Shown here: positions 1-6,903 of the stretch, in pieces
Layout of the letters: every line of letters starts with the position of its first letter
Numbering within the stretch: position 1 is the first letter of the stretch
Source of the DNA: Chitinophaga pinensis
GTDB taxonomy: Bacteria; Bacteroidota; Bacteroidia; UKL13-3
DNA length: 23,671 nt
Assembly: GCA_945875195.1 (NCBI GenBank)
Contig: CAMCJW010000008.1
Coordinates: 1 to 23,671, forward strand
Direction of reading: 5' to 3'
Made by a program: the position numbers and the translations under genes
The notes under the pieces: model-generated
Seen by the model: only the letters and a program-made list of their open reading frames with translations
Database searches by the model: none
Told to the model about the DNA's origin: nothing

Positions 1-74
1 TGATGCAAAGAATGGTGGTGGAGATGAAGGATGAGTTAGAAAAAATAAAAGAACAAATAAACAATGTATTGTAA
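1..74 (+). CDS. YicC-family protein, C-terminal end (partial)
   Basis: The last 23 codons of a gene that begins before the window. The readable tail runs VVEMKDELEKIKEQ and ends NNVL, then TAA. It closely resembles the conserved C-terminus of the YicC/YloC family (remembered E. coli form VVEMKDELEKIREQ), a stress-linked family with reported endoribonuclease activity. A yicC gene directly before gmk is a common bacterial order, and gmk starts only 11 bases after this stop, so the two are probably co-transcribed. The call rests on a short tail plus position; the catalytic part is not visible. Confidence 0.65.
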   Translation, partial: MQRMVVEMKDELEKIKEQINNVL

Positions 75-85
75 GGTTTAGGTTC

Positions 86-655
86 ATGACAAAAGGAAAA
101 GTAGTAATTTTTTGTGCGCCATCTGGTTCTGGTAAAACTACCATTGTTAAACATCTTTTAAGGGTAAATGATTCTTTTATGTTTTCTATTTCTGCCTGTA
201 CACGCAAGATGAGAGCGGGTGAGGAGCATGGAAAGGATTATTATTTTTTATCTATTGAAGAGTTTCAAAAAAAGATAGTAGCGAATGAATTTTTGGAATA
301 CGAAGAAGTTTATGGCGGTAATTTTTATGGAACTTTAAAATCGGAAGTGGAGCGAATTTGGGCTTTAGGAAAAGTAGTTTTGTTTGATGTGGATGTGGTT
401 GGAGGCTTAAATATTAAACATTATTTTGGTGAACAAGCATTAGCTATTTTTGTAAAGCCACCTAGCATTGATGCATTGGAAAAACGTTTAAGATACAGGT
501 CAACTGAAACAGAAGAGACCTTAACCATGCGCGTTAGCAAGGCGGTTAGTGAATTGAGTTTTGAAAATAAATTTGAAAAAGTGATAATGAATGATGATTT
601 GAATAAAGCCTTAGCTGAGGCTGAATATTTGGTTCAAAACTTTATTAATAGTTAA
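86..655 (+). CDS. gmk: Guanylate kinase
   Basis: Phosphorylates GMP (and dGMP) to GDP with ATP in the cytoplasm, an essential step of guanine nucleotide supply. At 189 aa it has the usual family length. The Walker A loop APSGSGKT lies at residues 11-18. The GMP-binding region follows at about 34-60, with CTRKMRAGEEHGKDYYF matching the family pattern TR.pR.GE..G.DYYF, and the lid arginines are in KRLRYR near residue 135. The ATG at 86 is the only sensible start because the P-loop begins ten residues later. It sits 11 bases after yicC and 4 bases before nadD, so the three genes look like one operon. No unusual feature is visible. Confidence 0.96.
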   Translation: MTKGKVVIFCAPSGSGKTTIVKHLLRVNDSFMFSISACTRKMRAGEEHGKDYYFLSIEEFQKKIVANEFLEYEEVYGGNFYGTLKSEVERIWALGKVVLFDVDVVGGLNIKHYFGEQALAIFVKPPSIDALEKRLRYRSTETEETLTMRVSKAVSELSFENKFEKVIMNDDLNKALAEAEYLVQNFINS

Positions 656-659
656 ATAG

Positions 660-1241
660 ATGAAGCAGGTTGGGTTATTTTTTGGGTCATTCAACCCTAT
701 TCATACAGGGCATTTAATTATTGCTAATTTTATGGCTGATTATGCCCTCTTGGATGAAATTTGGTTTGTGGTTTCGCCGCAAAATCCATTCAAAGAAAGT
801 GGTGAGTTATTGGATGAGAATTTACGTTTGAACCTCTTAAATAAAGCCATTGAGGCAGATGAACGTTTTAAGTGGTGCGATATAGAATTTACGCTGCCAA
901 GGCCATCTTATACTGAGCATACTTTATCTGAGCTGAGGAAAAAATACACGGATCATCAATTTACTTTAATTATTGGTGGCGATAATTTAAAGAGCTTTCA
1001 TCAATGGAAAAATTACAAACAGATTTTGGAATTGCACCAAGTGTTTGTGTATGCTAGGGTGGGTATTGTTGACAAGCCTTTATTGGCAAATCATCCATCT
1101 ATTAAGTTGTTTGAAGTTCCCTTATTAAATATTTCTTCTACTTATATCAGAGAGTCAATACAGGCAGGAAAATCTATTCGCTATTTGGTGCCAGATAGCG
1201 TAAGAATAGCCATCGATGAAAATGGTTATTATAAATCTTAG
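660..1241 (+). CDS. nadD: Nicotinate-nucleotide adenylyltransferase
   Basis: Transfers AMP from ATP to nicotinate mononucleotide to make deamido-NAD, the penultimate step of NAD synthesis. The nucleotidyltransferase signature GLFFGSFNPIHTGH occupies residues 5-18, with the HxGH catalytic motif (HTGH) at 15-18. The second signature ISSTYIRE lies near residue 158, followed by the usual YLVPDSV close to the C-terminus. Length (193 aa) is normal. It starts 4 bases after the gmk stop. Its TAG stop at 1239-1241 overlaps the TAA stop of the convergent aldehyde dehydrogenase gene, leaving no room for a terminator between them. Confidence 0.96.
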   Translation: MKQVGLFFGSFNPIHTGHLIIANFMADYALLDEIWFVVSPQNPFKESGELLDENLRLNLLNKAIEADERFKWCDIEFTLPRPSYTEHTLSELRKKYTDHQFTLIIGGDNLKSFHQWKNYKQILELHQVFVYARVGIVDKPLLANHPSIKLFEVPLLNISSTYIRESIQAGKSIRYLVPDSVRIAIDENGYYKS

Positions 1242-2611
1242 CTTGCTTTCCAAATAGCCTTTCTGTGGCAAAAAGCATATAAGCCATCTGGTCCTAACTC
1301 TCTGCCAAACCCAGAATGTTTGGTTCCCCCAAACGGAATACTCACATCACTTTTAACTATTTGGTTGATGTACACCATTCCTGTTTCAATACTATTTGCC
1401 ATTTGCGCGGCCAATTCTGTGTTTGCTGTAAAAATACTTGCCCCTAATCCAAAATGGGTATCATTTGCTAATTGGATAGCTTCTTCAATTGTTTTAAATG
1501 AATATAAACTCAAAACCGGACCAAAGAGTTCTTCTTGATAGGCACGCGAATTTTTTGGAATATTTGTGAGTACTGTTGGCGGATAAAAGTAACCAGTTTT
1601 CGGAATTTCACCCGCTTGATATAAAAGTGTGGCGCCTGCTTCAACGGTTTCATTTACTTGATTTTCTAATAATTCTTTCAAGTCTTTGCGAGCCAGGGGA
1701 CCAATATTAACATCCTCCAACATGGGGTTGCCCAATTTAAATTCCCTTATTTTTTGTAGGAGCAAATCTTTAAAGGCAGGCAATATATTTTCCTGAACCA
1801 AAAATCTTTTTGCAGCCACACAACTTTGGCCATTATTTTGAAAGCGAGAAAATACTACCTGCTCCATAATCTCGTTTAAAGGAGCATCCTCTAAAATAAT
1901 TAATGGATCGCTTCCACCTAGTTCTAAAACGGCCGGTTTAATATTGGCAGCTGCTAATGATGCAACAATTTTACCCGCCTTTTCACTGCCAGTTAAAGTT
2001 ACTGCTGCAATGGCATCATTTTCAATCAATTTAGCTACTTGGGTTTCATCAATAAATACGGTATTGAACAAGTATGGTGCTAGTCCGCTTTGATCCAATA
2101 TTTTTTGTAAGGCAAGGCTACTTTGAGGTACGTTTGGAGCTGGCTTGATGAGCATGGCATTTCCGCTAACTATAGTAGGAATAGCACTTCTAAGAATTTG
2201 CCAATACGGAAAATTCCAAGGAAAAACACCTAAAACAATACCAAGTGCTTGGTATCTTAATTCAATTTGTGAGCCACTTTCTAACGCTTCAATTGTGGGA
2301 TTCAACAACCGTTCAGCATTTTTAGCATAATAGTTGCAGAGGGCAGCACTTTTAATTACTTCTGCTTTGGCATGTATGTATATTTTGCCCATTTCTTGCG
2401 AGGCCATCTCGGCTAGCATGGGTGCATTTTCAATGAGCAGTTCGCCCAAGGGTTGTAAAAATGAAATACGTTCACTTACAGCCTTGTTTTGCCATTCATG
2501 TTGAGCAAGTTTTATTTCAGGTAGCAGCTTGTTTAATGCTGTTTGATCCAAAAATGAAAAGGACGCAAAATTTAATTCCGTATAAGGATTGATGCTTTGA
2601 AATGGAGTCAT
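1238..2611 (-). CDS. NAD(P)-dependent aldehyde dehydrogenase, succinate-semialdehyde type
   Basis: Oxidises an aldehyde to the acid with NAD(P); overall similarity is closest to the succinate-semialdehyde dehydrogenases of the Sad/YneI and GabD kind. Numbering from the ATG at 2611 (457 aa): oxyanion-hole Asn133 in VFPWNFPYW, general-base Glu230 in LELGGSDP, nucleophile Cys264 in NNGQSCVA, and the C-terminal PFGGTKHSGFGRELG. All catalytic residues are present. An in-frame TTG at 2632 would add seven residues. I prefer the ATG because MTPFQSINP aligns with the usual N-terminus (ISINPATG in E. coli Sad). The gene is separated from the hydratase upstream by a terminator, so it may have its own promoter, although I see no clear one in the short gap. 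The substrate is an inference from family resemblance. Confidence 0.88.
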   Translation of the reverse strand: MTPFQSINPYTELNFASFSFLDQTALNKLLPEIKLAQHEWQNKAVSERISFLQPLGELLIENAPMLAEMASQEMGKIYIHAKAEVIKSAALCNYYAKNAERLLNPTIEALESGSQIELRYQALGIVLGVFPWNFPYWQILRSAIPTIVSGNAMLIKPAPNVPQSSLALQKILDQSGLAPYLFNTVFIDETQVAKLIENDAIAAVTLTGSEKAGKIVASLAAANIKPAVLELGGSDPLIILEDAPLNEIMEQVVFSRFQNNGQSCVAAKRFLVQENILPAFKDLLLQKIREFKLGNPMLEDVNIGPLARKDLKELLENQVNETVEAGATLLYQAGEIPKTGYFYPPTVLTNIPKNSRAYQEELFGPVLSLYSFKTIEEAIQLANDTHFGLGASIFTANTELAAQMANSIETGMVYINQIVKSDVSIPFGGTKHSGFGRELGPDGLYAFCHRKAIWKAS

Positions 2612-2645
2612 TGGTTTTAAAAGAATAGGCAATATAAAACAAGAT

Positions 2646-2677
2646 AAAAAAAGAAGCCTCTGAGTGCTTCTTTTTTT
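2646..2677 (-). terminator. Rho-independent terminator after the enoyl-CoA hydratase gene
   Basis: On the plus strand an A-run and AAGAAGC are followed by CTCTGAGT and then GCTTCTT with a T-run. The stem is flanked by A on one side and T on the other, so it could work in both directions. It lies just past the hydratase stop codon at 2681 on the minus strand, before the dehydrogenase start. Confidence 0.75.
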
Positions 2678-2680
2678 AAT

Positions 2681-3484
2681 TTAGTTTCCTCTAAAGTTAG
2701 CTGGGCGTTTTTCTAGAAACGCTGTGGTTCCTTCAATAAAATCTTCTGAACCAAAGAAATTTCCGAACTCATTGATTTCAATATTATTGCCATCGGCACG
2801 TTTTTCATAGTATGCATTTACGCAACGAATTACACCAGCAATTGCCATTGGGGCCTTGGTTTTAATTTTATTCAGTATTTCCTCACATTTAGGAATCAAT
2901 TGGTCTGCTGGAACCACGTGATTCACTAAACCTAATTGCAAAGCAGTAGCGGAATCAATCATATCGCCAGTCATTAAAAATTCTAAGGCTCTTCCTTTTC
3001 CAATTAACTGAGCCAAACGTTGTGTTCCAGCATATCCTGGCGTAACTCCCAAGTTTACTTCTGGTTGGCCAAATCTCGCTTTTTCGGTGCAAACACGAAT
3101 ATGGCAGCTCATGGCCAATTCGTTACCGCCACCAAGTGCAAAGCCGTTTACAGCTGCAATAACTGGTTTTGGACAATGGTCGATAGCGCGTAAAACGGCA
3201 TGACCATCTTCGCTCATTTTGGTTCCTTCTTCTACGGTGAAATTGGCAAATTCTGCAATATCAGCGCCAGCAGCAAATGCTTTCAATCCTTTTCCGGTTA
3301 AAATCACACCTCTCACATTGGGGTCATCATAAATACTCAATACAGCATTTTTAATGTCGCTTAGGGTTTGGATATTTAGCGCATTCAGCTTGTCTTCCCG
3401 GTTAATGGTGATGTAAAAAATTTGATCTTTTATTTCGGTTAATAATGTTTGATACTTAGTTTCAACATTCAATTGGTCAATCAT
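2681..3484 (-). CDS. Enoyl-CoA hydratase/isomerase (crotonase family)
   Basis: A crotonase-fold enzyme, most likely adding water to a trans-2-enoyl-CoA in fatty-acid or amino-acid breakdown. Length (267 aa) is typical. The acyl-CoA and oxyanion segments are AAGADIAEF near residue 73 and NGFALGGGNELAMSC near 115. Both acid residues of classic hydratases are present: the Glu in GGGNELAM and the Glu in FGQPEVNLG. The second is followed by GVTPGYAGTQRL, as in the family. This favours hydratase over isomerase or hydrolase relatives, but chain-length preference cannot be read from sequence. The ATG at 3484 gives a normal N-terminus. A 105-base gap separates it from the cobalamin-binding gene upstream, so it may have its own promoter. 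Confidence 0.9.
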   Translation of the reverse strand: MIDQLNVETKYQTLLTEIKDQIFYITINREDKLNALNIQTLSDIKNAVLSIYDDPNVRGVILTGKGLKAFAAGADIAEFANFTVEEGTKMSEDGHAVLRAIDHCPKPVIAAVNGFALGGGNELAMSCHIRVCTEKARFGQPEVNLGVTPGYAGTQRLAQLIGKGRALEFLMTGDMIDSATALQLGLVNHVVPADQLIPKCEEILNKIKTKAPMAIAGVIRCVNAYYEKRADGNNIEINEFGNFFGSEDFIEGTTAFLEKRPANFRGN

Positions 3485-3589
3485 ACAATTTTTATTTAAT
3501 AATTTTAGCTTGTAACTTTAATATTTATTTTCTTAAAACAAAAAAAACAGCTGTTACATTATTTTAAATAATTACAAACAACTTACTTT

Positions 3590-3997
3590 TTAAAAGGTTC
3601 TGTGTTCTTTTACCCAAGTTTTAATAAAGTCTGCAATCTCGTGTGTATGAGTGCCTGGCGTAAATAATTTTCCAATTCCTAACTTATTCAAAGTTTCAAT
3701 ATCTTCAAGCGGAATGATGCCACCACCTGTAACCAACACATCACCCATTTGGTTTTGATCCATGAGTTCTTTGAGTCTAGAAAATACGCTAATATGCGCT
3801 CCAGATAAAATACTCACGCCAATTACATCTACATCTTCTTGCAGAGCTGCTTGCACCACCATTTCTGGTGTTTGACGAAGTCCGGTGTAAATTACTTCCA
3901 TTCCTGCATCTCGCAAGGCTGTGGCAATTACTTTGGCACCTCTATCATGTCCATCTAGGCCTATTTTGGCCACTAAAACTCTTATTGGGCGGTTCAT
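3590..3997 (-). CDS. Stand-alone cobalamin-binding domain, methylmalonyl-CoA mutase C-terminal type
   Basis: A 135-residue protein consisting only of the B12-binding Rossmann-like domain found at the C-terminus of methylmalonyl-CoA mutase. The signature DGHDRG lies at residues 15-20, with His17 as the expected lower ligand to cobalt. SILSGAH (about 83-89) and GGGIIP (about 92-97) complete the DxHxxG...SxL...GG pattern. Such separate small subunits work with a separate large catalytic subunit in methylmalonyl-, isobutyryl- or 2-hydroxyisobutyryl-CoA mutases. No large subunit is encoded in this window. The start codon overlaps the stop of the lipoprotein gene upstream (ATGA, 3994-3997), so translation is probably coupled. 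Domain identity is secure; the acyl-CoA substrate is not. Confidence 0.9.
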   Translation of the reverse strand: MNRPIRVLVAKIGLDGHDRGAKVIATALRDAGMEVIYTGLRQTPEMVVQAALQEDVDVIGVSILSGAHISVFSRLKELMDQNQMGDVLVTGGGIIPLEDIETLNKLGIGKLFTPGTHTHEIADFIKTWVKEHRTF

Positions 3998-4638
3998 TTT
4001 TTTCTATCTTTTTTTGAGTTTTTTTCTTTGCCAGTTCTATTTAGGAGCACAAAGTTTTTGTTTTGTAGTTCTTTTTCAAAATAGGTAATGAATTGTTCTT
4101 CATTGGTCATGTAAAATCTATATTGGTTTATGCCTCCATTTGGCTGTATTTGGGCTCCGTCTGCAAGCTGAGGTACACCAGGAATTGGATCATGATTGTA
4201 GTTCACATCCATAAATGGCATGTATCTTTGAAGTTTGAATTCTGGTGTGTTCTTAATTTTTTCATCTAACACAAAATAAACTTTTACTCCATTGTCAGTT
4301 GGTTCAAGAATCATTAAATTCCAAAGCGTTTTTACATCCTCATCGGTCTTGCCCAAAACAAACAAATTGCGAATTTGATGAATTTGAAAGTCTTGGTGAA
4401 TGGTCCATATTTCATAGCCACTTTGATCAATAAATTTTATTTCATTTAAGCCAATGTCAATATGCAATGAATCAAATTTTTGAGATTTAAAATCTTTTCC
4501 TTTGAACTGATAATTCCCTTGTAATTGTTGGGGAATTAGGTCTTGATAGAGACCTGGTACTTTGTCGAATCTTGCTTGGTTACAAGCAGAAATAAATACT
4601 ATGAAAAGCAATGCAGCTAATAATTTGTGTATTTTCAT
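3994..4638 (-). CDS. Putative lipoprotein of unknown function
   Basis: A 214-residue protein with an N-terminal lipoprotein signal: basic start MKIHK, a hydrophobic stretch, and a lipobox ISAC with the lipidated cysteine at residue 19. The mature part contains aromatic-rich strands (for example SGYEIWTIHQDF) and I recognise no catalytic motif. The last dozen residues are very basic (GKEKNSKKDRKK). The gene starts 10 bases after gltX and ends in a 4-base overlap with the cobalamin-binding gene, so it appears to be the middle cistron of a three-gene transcript. That position suggests no function, since its neighbours are cytoplasmic. I do not recognise the family. Confidence 0.8.
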   Translation of the reverse strand: MKIHKLLAALLFIVFISACNQARFDKVPGLYQDLIPQQLQGNYQFKGKDFKSQKFDSLHIDIGLNEIKFIDQSGYEIWTIHQDFQIHQIRNLFVLGKTDEDVKTLWNLMILEPTDNGVKVYFVLDEKIKNTPEFKLQRYMPFMDVNYNHDPIPGVPQLADGAQIQPNGGINQYRFYMTNEEQFITYFEKELQNKNFVLLNRTGKEKNSKKDRKK

Positions 4639-4648
4639 TGTTGTATAA

Positions 4649-6184
4649 TTAATTGTTTAATTTAATGAGGGCATTTTCAATTCTCAATTTTGTTTCTGGA
4701 TAGCCAATCATTTCCGCTATTTCAAACAGCATAGGTCCGCCAGCCACTCCAGTTAAAATTACCCTAAATAGTTGTAAGAAGTCTTTTCCTAAAATTTCGT
4801 TTTTTGCTAAGGCTTCATTGTAGGCTCCTTCAATGGCAGTTGATTTAAATTCTGGCAAAGAGGCCAATGCTTCATTTAGGTCTTTCAATAAATTTGGTAT
4901 TTTATCATTCCAACGTTTTTTTACAACACTGTCGTCATAGGTATTTGGGGTAATAAAAAAGTAACTGCAATAATTCCAAATCTCATTGGTAAAACTTATT
5001 TTCTCTTTGATTAAACCACAAGCCATTAATAAGAATTCTTCCGAAAATGTTTGGTCTAAACCTTTCAACTTTATAGCTTCTTGCATAAACGGCAATAAGT
5101 TTTCGTTAGCAAGATGTCTGATGTATTGTTGGTTGAACCATTTTGCCTTATTTGGGTCGAATTTGGCGCCAGATTTACTAACTCTTTCTAGTGAAAATGC
5201 TTGAACCAATTCATCCATGGTAAATAGTTCTTGGTTGGTTCCGGGATTCCAACCTAAAAAAGCAAGTAAATTCACAACAGCTTCTGGTAAATATCCGGCT
5301 TCTCTGTAGCCACTATATATTTCTTGGGTTTTTGGGTCGATCCAATTAATTGGAAAAACAGGAAACCCTAATCTGTCACCATCCCGTTTGCTCAATTTGC
5401 CATTGCCTTCGGGTTTTAACAGCAGTGGCAAATGCGCAAATTTGGGCATCATTGCTTCCCATCCAAATGCCCTGTATAGCAATACATGCAAAGGAGCAGA
5501 TGGTAGCCATTCTTCGCCCCTAATAACATGTGAAATTTGCATCAGGTAATCGTCTACCACATTGGCCAAATGATAGGTTGGCATGCCATCGCTTTTGAAT
5601 AAAACTTTATCGTCGAGTTCATGTGTATTTACACTAACCCAACCTCTAATTTCATCATGTAATTGAACTTCCTCATTGCTTGGCAATTTAAAACGAACCA
5701 CATAAGTATCCCCATTTGCCAGCCTTCTTTTCACTTCATCTTCTGGCAAAGTGATAGAATTTGTCATGCTTTCGCGTGTTTGGGCGTCGTATTTGGCGTC
5801 TATATTATTGGCCATAAGCCTTTCACGCATGTTTTCTAATTCTTCTGCTGTATCAAAAGCATAATAGGCTTTGCCAGCATCAATGAGCTGCATCACATAT
5901 TGTTTGTACATGGGCTTGCGCTCACTCTGCCTGTAAGGTGCGTGTGGGCCATCGCCGAATCCAATACCTTCAACTGCATTTATGCCAAGCCATTTAAGCG
6001 ATTCAATGATGTATTCTTCCGCACCCGGCACAAATCGTGTTTGGTCGGTATCTTCAACTCTTATAATAAAATCGCCGCCGTGCTTGCGCGCAAATAGGTA
6101 ATTATACAAAGCGGTGCGAACCCCGCCTATATGCAATGGTCCGGTTGGACTAGGCGCAAAACGTACTCTAACTCTTCTCTCCAT
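4649..6184 (-). CDS. gltX: Glutamyl-tRNA synthetase
   Basis: Charges tRNA-Glu with glutamate (class I synthetase, cytoplasm). The HIGH-type motif PTGPLHIGG spans residues 13-21 and the KMSKS-type motif KLSKR lies at 263-267. FAPSPTG at the N-terminus and IRVEDTDQTR (41-50) are standard for the bacterial enzyme. At 511 aa it is slightly longer than the E. coli protein. The region that holds a Cys-rich zinc site in E. coli reads YYAFDTAEELENMR here, without cysteines, so the zinc site is probably absent, as in many bacterial GluRS. Whether it also charges tRNA-Gln cannot be decided from the window. A TATATTTG promoter element lies 12 bases before the ATG. It appears to head an operon with the lipoprotein and the B12-binding gene. 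Confidence 0.96.
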   Translation of the reverse strand: MERRVRVRFAPSPTGPLHIGGVRTALYNYLFARKHGGDFIIRVEDTDQTRFVPGAEEYIIESLKWLGINAVEGIGFGDGPHAPYRQSERKPMYKQYVMQLIDAGKAYYAFDTAEELENMRERLMANNIDAKYDAQTRESMTNSITLPEDEVKRRLANGDTYVVRFKLPSNEEVQLHDEIRGWVSVNTHELDDKVLFKSDGMPTYHLANVVDDYLMQISHVIRGEEWLPSAPLHVLLYRAFGWEAMMPKFAHLPLLLKPEGNGKLSKRDGDRLGFPVFPINWIDPKTQEIYSGYREAGYLPEAVVNLLAFLGWNPGTNQELFTMDELVQAFSLERVSKSGAKFDPNKAKWFNQQYIRHLANENLLPFMQEAIKLKGLDQTFSEEFLLMACGLIKEKISFTNEIWNYCSYFFITPNTYDDSVVKKRWNDKIPNLLKDLNEALASLPEFKSTAIEGAYNEALAKNEILGKDFLQLFRVILTGVAGGPMLFEIAEMIGYPETKLRIENALIKLNN

Positions 6185-6196
6185 AGATTATTGGGT

Positions 6197-6204
6197 CAAA
6201 TATA
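6197..6204 (-). promoter_or_regulatory. Candidate Bacteroidota -7 element upstream of gltX
   Basis: The minus strand reads TATATTTG, an exact match to the TAnnTTTG element used by the Bacteroidota primary sigma factor. Its last base is separated from the gltX ATG by 12 bases, implying a very short leader. I do not find a clear TTTG -33 element at the expected distance, so confidence is moderate. Confidence 0.5.
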
Positions 6205-6326
6205 AAAAGTTAGCGGCTTTTATCTACTATGATTCAGTGTTATTGATAAAATTTAAAATAAAATTCGAAAATTTGTTCTCGCTGTAGTATTTTGCAGGCC
6301 TCAGTACAATTCAAATTATCCCTATT

Positions 6327-6893
6327 ATGAGTGATCCAAGATTAAAACCATTATTCGACCATTTAAAAGAGGCTATGGACAATGCCGTTGACCATGCTGC
6401 CAATGAATTTACTAAAATCCGTGCTGGTAAGGCTCATCCTTCCATGTTAGATTCTGTAAAAGTTGATTATTACGGCTCATTGGTACCAATTAGCCAAGTT
6501 GCAAATGTGAATACACCTGATGGCAGAACCTTAACGGTTCAACCATGGGAAAAGAATGTTTTGCAAGCCATTGAAAAGGGTATAATTATTGCTAATTTGG
6601 GCTTTAATCCTACAAACGACGGTACTTTGATTCGCATCAGCTTGCCTATGCTCACTGAAGAGCGTAGAAAGGAAATTGTTAAAAAGGTAAAGCACGAGGC
6701 AGAATTTGCCAAAGTTGCTATCCGCACTATTCGTAAGGATGTGAATGAAAATATCAAAAAAGCACAAAAAGACGGTGTTCCAGAGGATGAGGCTAAAACT
6801 GCCGAGGCTCAAGTGCAAAAAACCACAGATGCTTACATCAAAAAAATTGATGATTTAACAGCAGCAAAAGAAGCAGATTTGATGCATGTATAA
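6327..6893 (+). CDS. frr: Ribosome recycling factor
   Basis: Splits post-termination ribosomes together with EF-G. At 188 aa it has the usual length. Family motifs are clear: FTKIRAGKAHPSML (about 28-41), YYGSLVPISQVANV (about 49-62), TLTVQPW (about 69-75), the hinge segment IANLGFNPTNDGTLIRISLPMLTEERRKE (read in two pieces around residues 89-117), and the long helix ending KKIDDLTAAKEADL. The ATG at 6327 gives the normal N-terminus. In many bacteria frr follows pyrH, but here it is preceded by the divergent gltX and about 140 bases of intergenic DNA, so it must have its own promoter. The sequence around 6285-6294 (TAGTATTTTG) is only an approximate match to the -7 element. Confidence 0.96.
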   Translation: MSDPRLKPLFDHLKEAMDNAVDHAANEFTKIRAGKAHPSMLDSVKVDYYGSLVPISQVANVNTPDGRTLTVQPWEKNVLQAIEKGIIIANLGFNPTNDGTLIRISLPMLTEERRKEIVKKVKHEAEFAKVAIRTIRKDVNENIKKAQKDGVPEDEAKTAEAQVQKTTDAYIKKIDDLTAAKEADLMHV

Positions 6894-6903
6894 TTGTTAA
6901 CGA

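Noticed and set aside
3546..3555. Perfect 10-base palindrome AACAGCTGTT upstream of the enoyl-CoA hydratase gene, next to an A/T run.
   Set aside because: Too short for a terminator stem and a single copy gives no support as an operator; palindromes of this size occur by chance.
6285..6294. TAGTATTTTG before frr as a possible -7 promoter element.
   Set aside because: Spacing inside the motif is wrong for TAnnTTTG and the nearby TTTG is too close to be a -33 element. A frr promoter must exist here, but this match is not good enough to list.
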